From NCBI GenBank assembly GCA_964651245.1, contig CAZYVI010000019.1, positions 22,868 to 86,867 on the forward strand: a stretch of DNA of 64,000 nt. Direction: 5' to 3'. This stretch comes from Avedoeria sp964651245. Lineage in GTDB: Bacteria; Chloroflexota; Anaerolineae; Epilineales; Epilineaceae. This document shows positions 1 through 8,938 of this stretch, one piece after another. Each line of letters starts with the position of its first letter. Positions within the stretch are counted from its first letter, which is position 1. A program made the position numbers and the translations under genes. The notes under the pieces are model-generated. The model saw only the letters and a list, made by a program, of their open reading frames with translations. It was not told where the DNA came from and did not search any database.

Positions 1-816
1 GCGCCTCGACCGCCAGCGCCGCCACCGCCTCGCCCTGCCGCCAGCCGATCTCGAGGCCGACGGCGGCGCCGGGCGCCAGGCGCGGTGACAGCAGCGGCAG
101 CACGCGCCGCAAGAGCGCCAGCCCGTCGCGCCCGGCAAAGAGCGCCTGCGCGGGTTCATGCGCCAGCACCGACGCCGCCACCTCGCCGCGCTCGTCCGTG
201 CCGACGTACGGCAGGTTGGCGACGACGAGGTCGAACGGGCCGTCGAGGTCCGCGCCCGCCGCCGCGTCGCCGCCCCGCGGCACGACGAGGTCGGCCACGA
301 CGCACCGCACCCGGGAGGCCACGCCGAGGCGATCGGCGTTGGCGCGGGCGACGTCGAGGGCGGCGGCGTCGATGTCGGTGGCCACGACGACGGCGTCGGG
401 GCAGCCGCGGGCGATCGCGATCGCCAGCGCGCCCGACCCGGTGCCGACGTCGAGGGCGCGCGCCACCGGCCGGCCCGCGGCCGCCCGCCGCCGCGCCCAG
501 CCGAGCGCCCACTCCGCGAGCTCCTCCGTCTCGGGCCGCGGCACCAGGACCCGCCGGTCGACGCGCAGCGAGACGTCGAGGAACGGCTGGTGGCCGACGA
601 CGTACGCCAGCGGCTCGCCGGCCGCAACGCGGGCCACGCGCGCCTCGAACGCGGCGCGCTCCGGCGCCGGCAGCGGCTCGCCCAGCGCGCCGAGCAGCGC
701 CGCGCTCGTCCAGCCGAGCTGGTCGGCGAGCAGCGTGCGGGCGACGACGTCGGGCTGCGGCTCGGCGGCCAGCGCGCGGCGCGCGGCGGCGAGGGCGCCG
801 CCCACGGTGCCGGCCA

Positions 817-817
<1 letters not shown>
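1..817 (-). CDS. prmC: Release factor glutamine methyltransferase PrmC (3' end off the window)
   Basis: PrmC methylates the glutamine of the GGQ loop of release factors with S-adenosylmethionine. Reading leftward from the ATG at 817, about 272 codons are open to the window edge. Visible are a helical N-terminal domain, the PRPETEEL motif before the catalytic domain, the SAM-binding glycine loop DVGTGSGALAIAIA, a catalytic NLPY (usual form NPPY) and, near the edge, LEIGWRQG. The start codon overlaps the prfA stop by one base (TGATG), so the two are probably translationally coupled, and PrfA is its substrate. NLPY in place of NPPY is a conservative variant. The C-terminal few residues are missing. 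Confidence 0.93.
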
Positions 818-1908
<1,091 letters not shown>

Positions 1909-1914
1909 CCCCTG

Positions 1915-1950
1915 GGCGGCGCCGGCGGCGGCGCCGGCGGCGGCGCCGGC
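1915..1950. repeat. Three perfect 12-bp GC tandem repeats in the prfA leader
   Basis: The unit GGCGGCGCCGGC occurs three times without a mismatch, between the putative prfA -10 element and its start codon. Each unit contains the palindrome GGCGCC, so the leader RNA could fold. No similar array was noticed elsewhere in the window. Confidence 0.85.
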
Positions 1951-1951
1951 G

Positions 1952-1957
1952 ATTGTA
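1952..1957 (-). promoter_or_regulatory. Candidate -10 element of prfA
   Basis: TACAAT on the minus strand, followed by CGCC. It matches the hexamer type seen upstream of other genes here. No recognisable -35 hexamer lies 16-18 bp further up. Confidence 0.4.
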
Positions 1958-1993
1958 GCACGCCGTCGGCCTGCCTTTTCTCCGGGCGACCGC

Positions 1994-1999
1994 TATGAT
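1994..1999 (+). promoter_or_regulatory. Candidate -10 element of rseP
   Basis: TATGAT in the divergent prfA/rseP gap, followed by TGCCGCC. It would start transcription about 50 nt before the chosen rseP ATG. No good -35 is visible. Confidence 0.35.
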
Positions 2000-2058
2000 T
2001 GCCGCCATCCGCCGTGGCGGCCGACCGACCTGGACGCCGTCGTTCGAGAGCACCTGCG

Positions 2059-3381
2059 ATGCAATTGCCCGGTTGGCTCATCACCGTCTTCTACTTCTTC
2101 GCCGCCCTCTATCCGCTCGTGCTCGTCCACGAGCTTGGTCACTTCGTGGTCGCCAAGCTCAACCGGATCCGGGTCGACGAGTTCGGGTTGGGCTTTCCGC
2201 CCCGCGCCGTGACGCTGTTCCGCGCCGGCGGCACCGATTACACCCTGAACTGGCTGCCGCTGGGCGGCTTTGTCCGGCTGCACGGCGAGGACGATCCGAC
2301 CGAGCCCGGCGCCTTTGCCGCCGCCCGCCCGGCGGCGCGTGCGGCGGTGCTGCTGGCCGGGCCGTTCGCCAACTTCGCCCTCACCGTCGTCTTGCTCGGC
2401 GTCGTCGGCGCGGTCTGGGGCGTCGAGGAGGCGGTGCGGCCGGAGTCGGTGGTGCGCATCGGCTCCGTCGAGCCGGCGTCGCCGGCGGCGACGGCCGGCC
2501 TGGCGGCGGGCGACCTCGTCGTCGCCATCGACGGCGCGGCGCCGGGTGGCCGCGATGCCGCCGCCGGCGACGGCGGGACGTCGGGCGACGCGGTCCAAGG
2601 CCTGATCGACGCCACCTCCGCCGCAGCCGACCGCCCGCTGGTCCTGACGGTCCTGCGCGGCGGCGGCGACGTGCGCCGGGTCGAGGCGCCGGACGGGCTG
2701 GCGTTGGCGCCGGTCGCGGCGGTCCTCGCGTCGCGCGCCGTGGCGCCCGACGCGGCGCCGTCGGCGGCGCTCGGTCCGCACGACCTCATCGTGGCCCCCG
2801 CCGACGTCGCCGAGGGCCGCCGGGCGCCGACGCCGGGCGAGCGCTTGATCGTTCTCGACAGCGGCGGTGCGCCGCTGGAGACCCTCGAGCTGGCGGTCAC
2901 GCCGCAGCTCGACCCCGCGACGGGGCGCGCCAAGATGGGCGTGGCGATCGGCGGCTTGGCCGTCCAGACGCCGGTGCCGTTGTGGCGGGCGCCGTGGTAC
3001 GGCGTGACCGGCACGGTGGGCATGTTGGGCATGATGATCGACGGTCTGGCGGCCATGGTCCGTGGCACCGAGGAGGTCCAGGTGGCCGGCCCGGTCGGCA
3101 TCGCCCGGTTGTCGCGCTTGGCCGGCGAGAGCGGTTGGATGACGCTGCTGCGGTTCGCGGCGATCCTCTCGGCCAACCTCGGGCTCATCAACCTCTTCCC
3201 GATCCCGGGTCTCGACGGCGGCCGGCTGCTGTTCGTCGCCCTCGAGGCGGTGCGCGGCGCCCGGATCGAGCCAACGCGCGAGGCGCTGGTCCACGCCCTG
3301 GGGATCGGCTTCGTGCTGCTGCTCATGCTCGTGATCACGGTCATGGAGGTCGTCAACCCCATGCCGTTCGCGCAACCGTGA
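2059..3381 (+). CDS. rseP: RseP-type site-2 intramembrane zinc protease (M50)
   Basis: An integral membrane metalloprotease of the site-2 family, which cuts membrane-bound substrates such as anti-sigma factors or remnant signal peptides. From the ATG at 2059 (440 residues) the first helix carries the HELGH zinc motif at 24-28. A PDZ domain begins near residue 130, and the second catalytic motif, PGLDGG, is near 383-388 before a last hydrophobic helix. This start puts the catalytic helix at the N terminus as in the family; the TTG 60 nt upstream would add a charged extension with no counterpart. The HEAT-repeat gene overlaps its end. Its substrate cannot be told from the sequence. Confidence 0.92.
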   Translation: MQLPGWLITVFYFFAALYPLVLVHELGHFVVAKLNRIRVDEFGLGFPPRAVTLFRAGGTDYTLNWLPLGGFVRLHGEDDPTEPGAFAAARPAARAAVLLAGPFANFALTVVLLGVVGAVWGVEEAVRPESVVRIGSVEPASPAATAGLAAGDLVVAIDGAAPGGRDAAAGDGGTSGDAVQGLIDATSAAADRPLVLTVLRGGGDVRRVEAPDGLALAPVAAVLASRAVAPDAAPSAALGPHDLIVAPADVAEGRRAPTPGERLIVLDSGGAPLETLELAVTPQLDPATGRAKMGVAIGGLAVQTPVPLWRAPWYGVTGTVGMLGMMIDGLAAMVRGTEEVQVAGPVGIARLSRLAGESGWMTLLRFAAILSANLGLINLFPIPGLDGGRLLFVALEAVRGARIEPTREALVHALGIGFVLLLMLVITVMEVVNPMPFAQP

Positions 3382-4673
3382 TCGACGATCCGCGGTCTTC
3401 CGTCGAGCCCTCGGTCGAGCCCGACCTCGACGCCGACCTCGACCTCGACACCGGGCTCGACCCGGCGGCCGATCCGCTGCGGGCCGTGGTGCCGTTCGAG
3501 CAGGCGCTGGCCGGCCTGCTGGCGTCGGCCGATCCGGCCGCCGAGCGCCCGTGGCTCCAGGCCCTGTCGAACGCGCGCGCCGACGACGTCGTGGCGTGGC
3601 GCCGCGCGGCGGCCGAGGCGCCCGCCGAGCGCCGGCTCCAGCTGGCGCGGGCGCTCAAGGCGCGGGCCGACGACGACTTCTACGTGAACTACAAGCCGCT
3701 GTTCATCGCGCTCCTCGACGATCCGGCCCCGGCGGTGCGGGCCACGGCCATCGGCGGGCTGTGGGAGGCCACCGAGCCGCGGCTGCTCGACCGCTACGCC
3801 GAGCTGCTGGCCCACGACCTCGATCCGGCCGTCCGCGCGGCGGCGGCCGAGGCGATCGGCCCCTACATCGAGCGCGCCGAGCTCGACGCCCTGGACCGGT
3901 CGCGCGTGGCGCCGGCGCTCGAGCTGGTGCTGGCTGCCGCCGCCGACACCGCGGCCCCGCTGGCGCTGCGCTGTGCCGCGGTGGCGTCGGCCGGGTGGTC
4001 GGAGACCGCGGCGGCCGGCGCCGTGGTGGCGACGGCGCTGGCGGGACCGCAGCCGGCGCTCGTGGCCGCCGGCCTGGTGGCCGTCGGCCGCTCGGCCGAC
4101 GATGGCTGGGCGGCCGACGTGCTGGCGCACCTGGGCTCGGCCGAGCCGACGATCCAAGCCGCCGCCGCCTACGCCGCGGGCGCGCTGGGCTTGCGCGCGG
4201 CGGTGGCGCCGTTGGCGCGCGTGGCGCAGGACGCACCCACCGCGGTCCGCCGCGCGGCGATCGAGGCGCTGGGCGAGATCGGCGGCTACCGGGCCGTCCT
4301 GGCGCTCGAGGCGCTGGCCGAGTCCGAGGTCGACGACGGTCTCGTCGAGGTCATCGACCATGCCGCCGAGGCTGCCGCCCTGGGCGAGCTCGACACCGAC
4401 GTCGGTGCGCCGGCGGGCGCGGCGGACGACGACGACATCGTCGGCTGGTTGCGCGACCACGGCGCGGCGGACGAGCTCGACGGCTGGATCGACGACGAGG
4501 ACGAGGACGAGGTCGAAGACGCGGTGTCGTTGGGCCGGGCGCTGCGGCACGGCGCACCAGGTGGCGACGACGACAGCGACGACGCGGACGAGGCGGCCGA
4601 GGGCGCGCCGTGGCCCGACGACGAGGACGAGATCGACCGCGAAGCGTGGGCGTGGGACGAGGACGAGCGCTAG
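3378..4673 (+). CDS. HEAT-repeat protein with an acidic C-terminal tail
   Basis: GTG start overlapping the rseP TGA (GTGA), giving 431 residues. The first 40 residues are Asp-rich. Residues of roughly 100-340 form repeated helical pairs of the HEAT/PBS-lyase type, with recurring phrases such as DPAVRAAAAEAIG and APTAVRRAAIEALGEIG. The last 100 residues are extremely rich in Asp and Glu. HEAT repeats are protein-interaction scaffolds; no catalytic motif is seen. The overlap with rseP suggests co-translation, so it may bind the protease or its products, but that is inference. There is no signal peptide, so it is probably cytoplasmic. Confidence 0.85.
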   Translation: MIDDPRSSVEPSVEPDLDADLDLDTGLDPAADPLRAVVPFEQALAGLLASADPAAERPWLQALSNARADDVVAWRRAAAEAPAERRLQLARALKARADDDFYVNYKPLFIALLDDPAPAVRATAIGGLWEATEPRLLDRYAELLAHDLDPAVRAAAAEAIGPYIERAELDALDRSRVAPALELVLAAAADTAAPLALRCAAVASAGWSETAAAGAVVATALAGPQPALVAAGLVAVGRSADDGWAADVLAHLGSAEPTIQAAAAYAAGALGLRAAVAPLARVAQDAPTAVRRAAIEALGEIGGYRAVLALEALAESEVDDGLVEVIDHAAEAAALGELDTDVGAPAGAADDDDIVGWLRDHGAADELDGWIDDEDEDEVEDAVSLGRALRHGAPGGDDDSDDADEAAEGAPWPDDEDEIDREAWAWDEDER

Positions 4674-4686
4674 CGGCCCCCCGCGA

Positions 4687-5895
4687 TCAGCCCACGATCC
4701 CCAGCGCTCGACCGGCCTCCTCGAAGGCGCCGATTCCGTACTCCAGGTCCTCGCCGCTGTGGGCGGCCGAGATCATGACCCGGATCCTGGCTTTGCCCAA
4801 CGGCACGGTCGGGAACGCGATCGCCGTGGCGAAGACCCCGCGCTCGAACAGCGCCCGGCTCAGCGCCTGGGTGCGCTGCTCGTCGCCGACGATGACCGGG
4901 CTGATCGGCGTCTGCGTGACACCGAGGTCGAAGCCGAGCCGGCGCATCGCCGCCTGGAAGGTGCGGGCGTTGTCCCAGAGCCGTTCGACGCGCTCGGTCG
5001 AGCGCTCGAGGACGTCGACCGCGGCGATGCAGGCGGCGACGTCGGGCGGCGTCAGGGCGCTCGAGAACAGGAACGGCCGGCCGCGCTGGCGCAGCCAGTC
5101 GACGATCGGCTGCTTGGCGGCGGTGTAGCCGCCCATGACGCCGAACGCCTTCGACAGCGTCCCGGTCTCGATGTCGAACCGGCCGTGCAGCCCGAAGTGG
5201 TCGACCGCGCCGCGGCCGCCGCGGCCCAGGACGCCCTCGCCGTGGGCGTCGTCGACCATCGTGATCGCGCCGTAGCGCTCGGCCAGGTCGCAGATCGCGT
5301 CGAGCGGGGCGATGTCGCCGTCCATCGAGAACACGCCGTCGGTGATGACGAGCATCGCCCGGTAGCCCTTCGCCGACGCCGCGCGTAGCTTGTCCTCGAG
5401 GTCGGCCATGTCGACGTGGCGGTAGACCATCCGCTCGGCCTTGGTGAGCCGGATGCCGTCGATGATTGAGGCGTGGTTGAGGGCGTCGGAGATGATGCAA
5501 TCGGCCTCGCCGACCAGCGCCGGGATCGTGGCCAGGTTCGTGGCGAAGCCGCTCTGGAAGCTGATCGTGTCGTCGACTCCCTTGAAGGCCGCCAGCCGCG
5601 CCTCGAGCTCGCGGTGGAGGTCCATCGTGCCGGCGATCGTCCGCACCGCGCCCGGTCCGACGCCCCAGCGGTCGATCGCCGCCTTGGCCGCGTCCTTGAG
5701 GATCGGGTCGTTGGCGAAGCCGAGGTAGTTGTTGGAGCAGAAGTTGAGGACGCGGCGGCCGTCGATCGTCAGCCAGGCGCCCTGCGGGCCCTGGAGCGAG
5801 CGGATCGTCGTGAACAGCCCGCTGGCCTTGAGCTCGGCCAGGTCGTGCACCAGGTAGGCCAGCTTGGCCTCGGCGGCCGGGGTGGCGTCGGACAC
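4687..5895 (-). CDS. kbl: Glycine C-acetyltransferase (2-amino-3-ketobutyrate CoA ligase)
   Basis: A PLP enzyme that splits 2-amino-3-ketobutyrate with CoA into glycine and acetyl-CoA, the second step of threonine breakdown. The 402 residues match the family length. The PLP lysine is K249 in TLSKAFG, the cofactor-ring DDAHGEG is at 215-221, and the N-terminal NFCSNNYLGF is typical of the alpha-oxoamine synthase fold. The GTG at 5895 has a strong GGGAGGAT ribosome site just upstream. It lies 40 nt behind tdh in the same direction, so the two make one operon and one pathway. A related 8-amino-7-oxononanoate synthase is less likely given the tdh neighbour. Confidence 0.94.
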   Translation of the reverse strand: MSDATPAAEAKLAYLVHDLAELKASGLFTTIRSLQGPQGAWLTIDGRRVLNFCSNNYLGFANDPILKDAAKAAIDRWGVGPGAVRTIAGTMDLHRELEARLAAFKGVDDTISFQSGFATNLATIPALVGEADCIISDALNHASIIDGIRLTKAERMVYRHVDMADLEDKLRAASAKGYRAMLVITDGVFSMDGDIAPLDAICDLAERYGAITMVDDAHGEGVLGRGGRGAVDHFGLHGRFDIETGTLSKAFGVMGGYTAAKQPIVDWLRQRGRPFLFSSALTPPDVAACIAAVDVLERSTERVERLWDNARTFQAAMRRLGFDLGVTQTPISPVIVGDEQRTQALSRALFERGVFATAIAFPTVPLGKARIRVMISAAHSGEDLEYGIGAFEEAGRALGIVG

Positions 5896-5935
5896 GGGGA
5901 TCCTCCCGGGGCGGCCCGCACGGCGGGCGGCGGCG

Positions 5936-6982
5936 TCACGGCAGCAGCACGACCTTGAGGCTCTCGCCCGCGCGCATGGCGTCGAAGGCCGGCTGGAAGT
6001 CGTCGAGCGCGAACCGATGGCTGATGAGCGGGCGCAGGTCGACCGCGCCGGTCTGCAGCAGGCGGCGCATCCGGTGCCACGTCTCCCAGATCTTGCGGCC
6101 GTAGATGCCGCGCACGGTGGCCCCCTTGAGGACGACATGGCTGGCCCAGTCGAGCTCGATCGGGCCGCTCGGCAGCCCGAGGACCGCCATCTCGCCGCCC
6201 GGCCGCAGCGCCCGCGCGCCCTGGTCGATGGCCCGCGCGCTGCCGCTCATCTCGAGCACGACGTCGACGCCGGCGCCGTCTGTCCGATCCTCGATCGCCG
6301 CCACGACGTCGCTGCGCGCGTCGAAGGCGCCGTCGGCGCCCATCGCCCGCGCCACCGCGAGCCGCGACGGGTTGACGTCGGTCACGTAGACGGCCGCCGC
6401 GCCGGCGACCCGCGCCACCGGGATCGCCATGAGGCCGATCAGGCCGCCGCCGCCGGTGATGAGCACCGTCCGGCCCGCGACGTCCTGGGCGTGGACGGTG
6501 TGGACGGCGTTGCCGAACGGGTCCTGGAGGCAGGCCACCTCGGGCGGCAGCGACGGATCGTTCAGCCAGAGGTTGCGGCGCGGCACCACCACGAACTCGG
6601 CGAACGCGCCGTCGCGGTCGATACCGATCACCTCCATGTCCTTGGCCAGGTGCTCGTGGCCGGGCACCACGTGCCGGGCGCCCTCGAGCACGACATGCCC
6701 CTCGCCCGACGCCGGCGCGCCGAGCGCCACGTCGTCGACGCCCGGCCCGAGCGCCACGACCTCGCCGGCGAACTCGTGCCCCAGCGTCACCGGCGGCCGG
6801 ATGCGGCTGGCGCTCCAGCTGTCCCAGTTGTAGATGTGGACGTCGGTACCGCAGATCGAGGCGGCCGTCACCTTGAGCAGCACCTCGCCCGCCCCCGGCT
6901 GCGGCACCGGCACGCGCGCCAGACCCAGGCCCTCGCCCGGCGCGAGCTTGCGGACGGCCCGCATCGTCTCGGGAAGCGTCAC
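5936..6982 (-). CDS. tdh: L-threonine 3-dehydrogenase lacking the structural zinc site
   Basis: A medium-chain zinc dehydrogenase that oxidises threonine to 2-amino-3-ketobutyrate with NAD, feeding Kbl. The catalytic zinc ligands are present (C44 in SICGTDVHI, H69-E70 in GHEFAG), as are the Tdh signatures YNWDSWS and SGEGH and a Rossmann glycine loop. The usual structural-zinc lobe (C-x2-C-x2-C-x7-C) aligns without gaps, but all four cysteines are replaced, by L99, A102, V105 and A113. The GTG at 6982 (348 residues) has GAGAGG nine bases upstream; an ATG at 6964 would give 342 residues. Context with kbl makes the assignment secure despite the lost metal site. Confidence 0.9.
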   Translation of the reverse strand: MTLPETMRAVRKLAPGEGLGLARVPVPQPGAGEVLLKVTAASICGTDVHIYNWDSWSASRIRPPVTLGHEFAGEVVALGPGVDDVALGAPASGEGHVVLEGARHVVPGHEHLAKDMEVIGIDRDGAFAEFVVVPRRNLWLNDPSLPPEVACLQDPFGNAVHTVHAQDVAGRTVLITGGGGLIGLMAIPVARVAGAAAVYVTDVNPSRLAVARAMGADGAFDARSDVVAAIEDRTDGAGVDVVLEMSGSARAIDQGARALRPGGEMAVLGLPSGPIELDWASHVVLKGATVRGIYGRKIWETWHRMRRLLQTGAVDLRPLISHRFALDDFQPAFDAMRAGESLKVVLLP

Positions 6983-7054
6983 GATCGGCGGCCTCTCTGG
7001 TGCGGCCCGGCGGCGGCCGGGCATCGGCGCCGGGTCCCCGGCGGGGCGGGGCGG

Positions 7055-7060
7055 AGTATA
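7055..7060 (-). promoter_or_regulatory. Candidate extended -10 promoter of tdh-kbl
   Basis: TATACT on the minus strand preceded by TGG, forming an extended -10 (TGnTATACT), about 70 nt upstream of the tdh GTG. No -35 match is visible, which is usual for extended -10 promoters. Confidence 0.45.
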
Positions 7061-7115
7061 CCAACCCGGTGGGGAAAGCCCGGGGTTGCGATCGTCTCCC
7101 CCACCGTCTCCCCCG

Positions 7116-7144
7116 TTGACATTCGCCCAGCCGCGCCCTACCAT
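7116..7144 (+). promoter_or_regulatory. Sigma-70-type promoter of the M42 peptidase operon
   Basis: A perfect TTGACA (7116-7121) and TACCAT (7139-7144) are separated by 17 bp. The site lies about 37 nt before the GTG of the proline-rich membrane protein gene. It is one of the three best two-box promoters in the window and should drive the following four overlapping or close genes. Confidence 0.75.
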
Positions 7145-7181
7145 CGCCCCCCGCCCGCCGCGCCGAGTGCACGAGGCCGCC

Positions 7182-7742
7182 GTGTTCGACCGCATCGGGG
7201 ACTGGCTGGACGCCCAGCCGCCCAACCGACGCCGCCTCAGCGCGGTGCTGCTGGCGATCATCGTCCTGACGCTGCCGTGCTACGGCGTCGGTGGTGCGGT
7301 CTACCTGATGTCGGCGCCGGCGGCGCCCGGCGCGCCGGGCCCGGCGGCCGGTGACGCCGCCGCAGCCACCGCCCCGGCAAGCGACACGGCCACGGCCGCG
7401 CCGGACGAGGCGCCCACCGACCGCACGGACGCGCCGCCGCCCGACGACGCGCCGACCGTCGTCCGGCGCGCCACGGCGACGCCCGGCCCGGTCCTCGACG
7501 AGCCGCCGGCGACCGCGGTCGCGACGCCGTTCGCGCCCACCGCCACGCCGCCGGTCGAGCCCACGGCCGTGCCGACCGACGCGCCCACGGCCGCGCCGAC
7601 GTCGGTGCCCACCGCCGCCGCCACCGAGCCCGCGGCCACCGCCGCGCCGACGACGGCGCCGCCGGCGCCGACCGACCCGCCGACCGCGCCGCCCGCCGAA
7701 CCGCCTGCCGAACCGACCGCCGAGCCGACCGCCGGGCCATGA
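7182..7742 (+). CDS. Small single-pass membrane protein with a long Pro/Thr/Ala-rich tail
   Basis: The GTG at 7182 follows GAGG by five bases and gives 186 residues; a GTG at 7167 would add five. A short charged N terminus (FDRIGDWLDAQPPNRRR) leads into one hydrophobic helix at about 20-45. Some 140 residues of low-complexity Pro, Thr, Ala and acidic sequence follow, with repeated PTA and EPT units. The shape suggests a membrane-anchored, extracytoplasmic disordered spacer with no domain at its end. Similar PT-rich stretches end the subtilase at 14.2 kb. It is the first gene after the promoter, and its TGA overlaps the next ATG. Function unknown. Confidence 0.72.
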   Translation: MFDRIGDWLDAQPPNRRRLSAVLLAIIVLTLPCYGVGGAVYLMSAPAAPGAPGPAAGDAAAATAPASDTATAAPDEAPTDRTDAPPPDDAPTVVRRATATPGPVLDEPPATAVATPFAPTATPPVEPTAVPTDAPTAAPTSVPTAAATEPAATAAPTTAPPAPTDPPTAPPAEPPAEPTAEPTAGP

Positions 7743-8938
7743 CGGCGCCCACCCTGGCCCACGACCTCACCGCCCTCGCCGCGCTCGACGGCCCGGCCGG
7801 CGGCGAGGAGGCCGTCGCCACCGCGCTGGCCACCGCGCTGGCGCCGCACGTCGACCGCGTCCGCCGCGATGCGCTCGGCAACGTGATCGCCGAGCGCGCG
7901 CCGCGTCCGGCGCCGGGCGCCATCGACGGGCCGGCGCCGGTGTTGTGGCTCACCGCCGGCCTCGACGAGCCCACGTTGCACGTCGCGCGCCTCGACCCCG
8001 GCGGCCTCGTTCGGTTCGTGCCGGTCGGCGGCGTCGACATCCGCGCCTGGCTGGGCCAGCCGGTGACCGTCCACGGCCGCCGGCCGCTGCCCGGCGTGAT
8101 CGGCACCCGGCCGCCGCACGTCCTCGACGCCGCGCAGCGCGACGCCACCCCGGCCGTCGACGATCTGTTCGTCGATCTCGGCCTCGGCGACGAGGACGCG
8201 CGCGCCGCCGTGCAGATCGGCGATGCGATCACGCTGCGGCGCCCGCCCGTCGCGCTCGCCGCGGGCCGGACGACCGGCAAGGCCGTCGGCCGGCGGGCGG
8301 CGCTGGCCGCGCTCGTGGCCGCCGCGCGCGCGCTGGCGGCGGTGGACCCACCGTGCGCCCTGCGCTTCGTCGGCGCCGTCCAGTCGGGGCTCGGCCTGCG
8401 CGGCGGCGCGGCGCTGGGGGGCGGGGCGGGCGAGGTCGATGCGCCGCCCGACGCGCGAACCGGCGGCGACACCGCGCGGCCGATCCACGCCGCGCTGGCC
8501 CTGGCGACGACGGCCGCGGCGCAACGCGGCGTCGAGGCCGGCCCGGCCCTCGGCGGCGGCCCGGCGATCGGGCGCGGCCCGAACGTCCACCCGCGGCTGT
8601 TCGAGCGATTCGTGGACGCCGCGGGCGCCCACGAGATCGCCCACCAGGTCGAGGCGCTGCCGGCGCTGGCGCCGTCCGAGGCGGCGGTGCTGCAGATCGC
8701 GGGCCGCGGCGTTGCGACCGCCTGCCTGGCGCTGCCGGTGCGCTACGGCGGAACGGCGGCCGAGGTCGTCGCGGTCGTCGATGCCGAGCGGGCGGCGCGG
8801 CTCGTCGCGGCCGTGGCGGTCGGATTCGACGCCGCGGCGGCGGCCGCCCTCCGCCCGGCGCTCGGCGCGGTGGCGGGTTCGGCGGCGCCTGCCGCGGCCG
8901 GCGCGGCGGTGGGTCCCGACCGGGCCGGCCGGTCGTGA
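7739..8938 (+). CDS. M42-family aminopeptidase homolog without its catalytic residues
   Basis: 399 residues co-linear with the two M42 peptidases that follow (LGNVIAE, GLVRFVPVGG, GLRGG), so the fold is probably kept. The active site is not. The family motif AHMDE is AGLDE here, so the metal His is G74. The DDRAG metal bridge is replaced by GRRAA near 184-186, and the VQEE general-base pair is V-Q-S-G at 214-217. The TDG and final RYxH motifs are also missing. It should be inactive as a metallopeptidase. M42 enzymes form tetrahedral dodecamers, so a structural or regulatory subunit is possible (inference). It overlaps both neighbours by 4 nt. Confidence 0.85.
   Translation: MTAPTLAHDLTALAALDGPAGGEEAVATALATALAPHVDRVRRDALGNVIAERAPRPAPGAIDGPAPVLWLTAGLDEPTLHVARLDPGGLVRFVPVGGVDIRAWLGQPVTVHGRRPLPGVIGTRPPHVLDAAQRDATPAVDDLFVDLGLGDEDARAAVQIGDAITLRRPPVALAAGRTTGKAVGRRAALAALVAAARALAAVDPPCALRFVGAVQSGLGLRGGAALGGGAGEVDAPPDARTGGDTARPIHAALALATTAAAQRGVEAGPALGGGPAIGRGPNVHPRLFERFVDAAGAHEIAHQVEALPALAPSEAAVLQIAGRGVATACLALPVRYGGTAAEVVAVVDAERAARLVAAVAVGFDAAAAAALRPALGAVAGSAAPAAAGAAVGPDRAGRS

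Noticed and set aside
2238..4550. A 770-codon minus-strand frame opposite rseP and the HEAT gene
   Set aside because: No family motif; the sense strand carries the zinc protease and HEAT repeats.
7560..7740. Repeated PTA/EPT codons that might look like a minisatellite
   Set aside because: The DNA units are imperfect and follow the protein's low-complexity composition; no fixed repeat unit.
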